Below, in pieces: positions 62,701-64,000 of a stretch of DNA of 64,000 bases. This stretch comes from Aspergillus flavus (lineage: Eukaryota > Ascomycota > Eurotiomycetes > Eurotiales > Aspergillaceae): contig NC_092406.1 in the NCBI RefSeq assembly GCF_009017415.1, forward strand, positions 4,588,001 through 4,652,000. The letters are read 5' to 3'. Positions within the stretch are counted from its first letter, which is position 1. The number at the start of each line of letters is the position of its first letter. The position numbers and the translations under genes were made by a program. A model generated the notes under the pieces. That model was given only the letters and a program-made list of their open reading frames with translations, searched no databases and was not told where the DNA came from.

Positions 62701-64000
62701 AAGCAGATCTCTTACAAGCTGGAGAATAAGGTGGTAGAGTTGACACAGTATCTCGAGTCTCTAAAACGTGAAAACAAGTCGTTGAATCTGCAGTTAGAAA
62801 ACTATGAAACTCAGTTGAAGTCATGGAGGAGTCGTCACAACGCCCTGGAGAATCGTTCTAGGGAGCTTCAGGCCGAGGCAAACCAGGCGGGAATTAATGC
62901 TGCTCGGTTATCTGCCATGGAAGAAGAAATGAGTCGATTGCAGCAAAATCATAGCGAAGCGCAAGCGACAATTAAGCGGCTGCAAGAGGAAGAAAAAGCG
63001 TCACGGGAATCCATCCGTTCTGCAAATGAGGAGTTGCAACGGCTTAAACAAATGAACACCGAGTCGGATGATGAGAAAGCTTCCCTCCGTCAACAGATCG
63101 CTGACCTCGAAGAGCAGCTAGAGCTTGCGAAGAGGACCTTACCTAGTGGCGGCTTGAACGGTGATCAATCAAACGGCAGCGCCATCCCACCACCTGCCAG
63201 TGGGTTGATTAATTTAGTGTCCTCAAAAAAGACAAAGCCAAAAAGACGCAGCGCCGGTGCGGAGAGGATAGACACAGATCGTTTTAGCGGTGCTTACAAC
63301 CCACGTCCCGTCTCCATGGCTGTTCCTAGCTCCCTATTGCGCCAAAACCTATCAGGGAGCACTTTTTCACCTGGATTGGACTCTGTCGAGGTGGAGCTCG
63401 AAAATTTACTTTCTGAAGAGGATGAACTCAACGAAGAGGTCACGATGGGCTTGATACGCAATCTAAAGATTCCACTCCCTAGTTCTACTCCGCCACCAAC
63501 CGAAAAAGAAGTTCTATTCCCTGCTTATTTGATAAACCTTGTGACATCTGAAATGTGGAATAACGGCTTCGTGAAAGAATCCGAACGGTTTTTGGCGAAT
63601 GTGATGCAGTCGATTCAACAAGAGGTCATGCAACATGATGGAGATGATGCTATAAACCCCGGGGCCTTTTGGCTGTCTAATGTGCATGAAATGCTTTCTT
63701 TCGTGTTCCTGGCTGAGGATTGGTATGAAGCACAAAAGACTGACAATTACGAGTACGATCGGCTACTGGAGATTGTAAAGCACGATTTGGAAAGCCTCGA
63801 GTTCAACATCTATCATACCTGGATGAAAGTGTTGAAAAAGAAGCTTTTTAAGATGATCGTTCCTGCGATCATTGAATCCCAATCACTTCCAGGATTTGTC
63901 ACAAGTGAATCGAATCGTTTTCTTGGAAAGCTTCTTCCTTCCAACAACAACCCAGCTTACAGTATGGACAACCTTCTTAGCCTTCTGAACAATGTCTACA
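59720..64000 (+). CDS. MYO2: Class V myosin heavy chain (partial)
   Basis: Actin motor that carries secretory vesicles and organelles to the hyphal tip. Exons 59720-59854, 59928-60060, 60116-60305 and one long exon from 60363 that leaves the window still open. The N-terminal SH3-like segment (VGTRAWQPDPTEGWVASEV) is followed by the motor: P-loop GESGAGKT at 168-175, switch I NDNSSRFGKY, switch II DIYGFEHF, and the SH1-type segment QLRACGVLETVRIS. Six IQ motifs (about 62255-62670) bind light chains, then comes a coiled coil (about 62690-63140), a Ser/Lys-rich linker and the start of the cargo-binding globular (DIL) tail from about 63510. The extreme C-terminus is missing only because the window ends. 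It matches MyoE of aspergilli in type. Confidence 0.95.

Overview
The window is nuclear DNA from a filamentous ascomycete. The reasons are short phase-variable introns of about 50-90 nt with GT-AG borders, Pezizomycotina-type versions of conserved housekeeping proteins, and a long AT-saturated tract whose repeats carry almost pure C-to-T and G-to-A changes, the mark of repeat-induced point mutation (RIP). A eurotiomycete, possibly an onygenalean (Blastomyces/Histoplasma-like) genome with AT-rich isochores, fits best. That placement is inference and the species is not assigned.

Left half (1 to about 32,330): a gene-free AT isochore made of RIP-destroyed transposons. Three LTR retrotransposons can be delimited by aligning their repeats: about 8952-14960 (about 175-bp LTRs), 18865-23229 (204-bp LTRs, TGTCA...TGACA ends, CTAGT target duplication) and 23793-31878 (720-bp LTRs, ATATA target duplication). 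The last is a Ty3/Gypsy chromovirus whose zinc knuckle, reverse transcriptase, RNase H, integrase and chromodomain remain readable through the mutations. Between the elements lie small islands with normal G+C. The outermost tens of bases of the elements are also largely spared, so RIP fades at the edges of the duplicated DNA. One island holds a tRNA-like sequence, and one 140-bp sequence occurs as an inverted pair.

Right half (about 32,330-64,000): normal-composition, gene-dense DNA with twelve genes. In order they are 40S ribosomal protein eS1 (-), transcription elongation factor Elf1 (+), uracil phosphoribosyltransferase (-), a WAPL/Rad61-type cohesin regulator (+), the small GTPase Rheb (+), cytosolic seryl-tRNA synthetase (+), D-3-phosphoglycerate dehydrogenase (+), a Bur1/CDK9-type kinase (-), a tiny NADH dehydrogenase B12 subunit (+), a P5B ATPase (Ypk9/ATP13A2 type, 20 exons, -), nucleosome assembly protein Nap1 (+) and the heavy chain of class V myosin (+, cut by the window end). 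For ten of the other eleven, and for the WAPL gene with its single intron, exon phases add up to an open frame in the model given.

The genes are a eukaryotic mix, not an operon. Themes do recur: translation and growth control (eS1, Rheb, SerRS with its neighbour in serine synthesis) and transcription/chromatin (Elf1, Bur1, Nap1, WAPL). No defence system, secondary-metabolite cluster, CRISPR array or other new multi-gene system was found. The most unusual material is the structure of the RIP-mutated isochore and several extreme exon structures, including an initiator ATG that forms a coding exon by itself.
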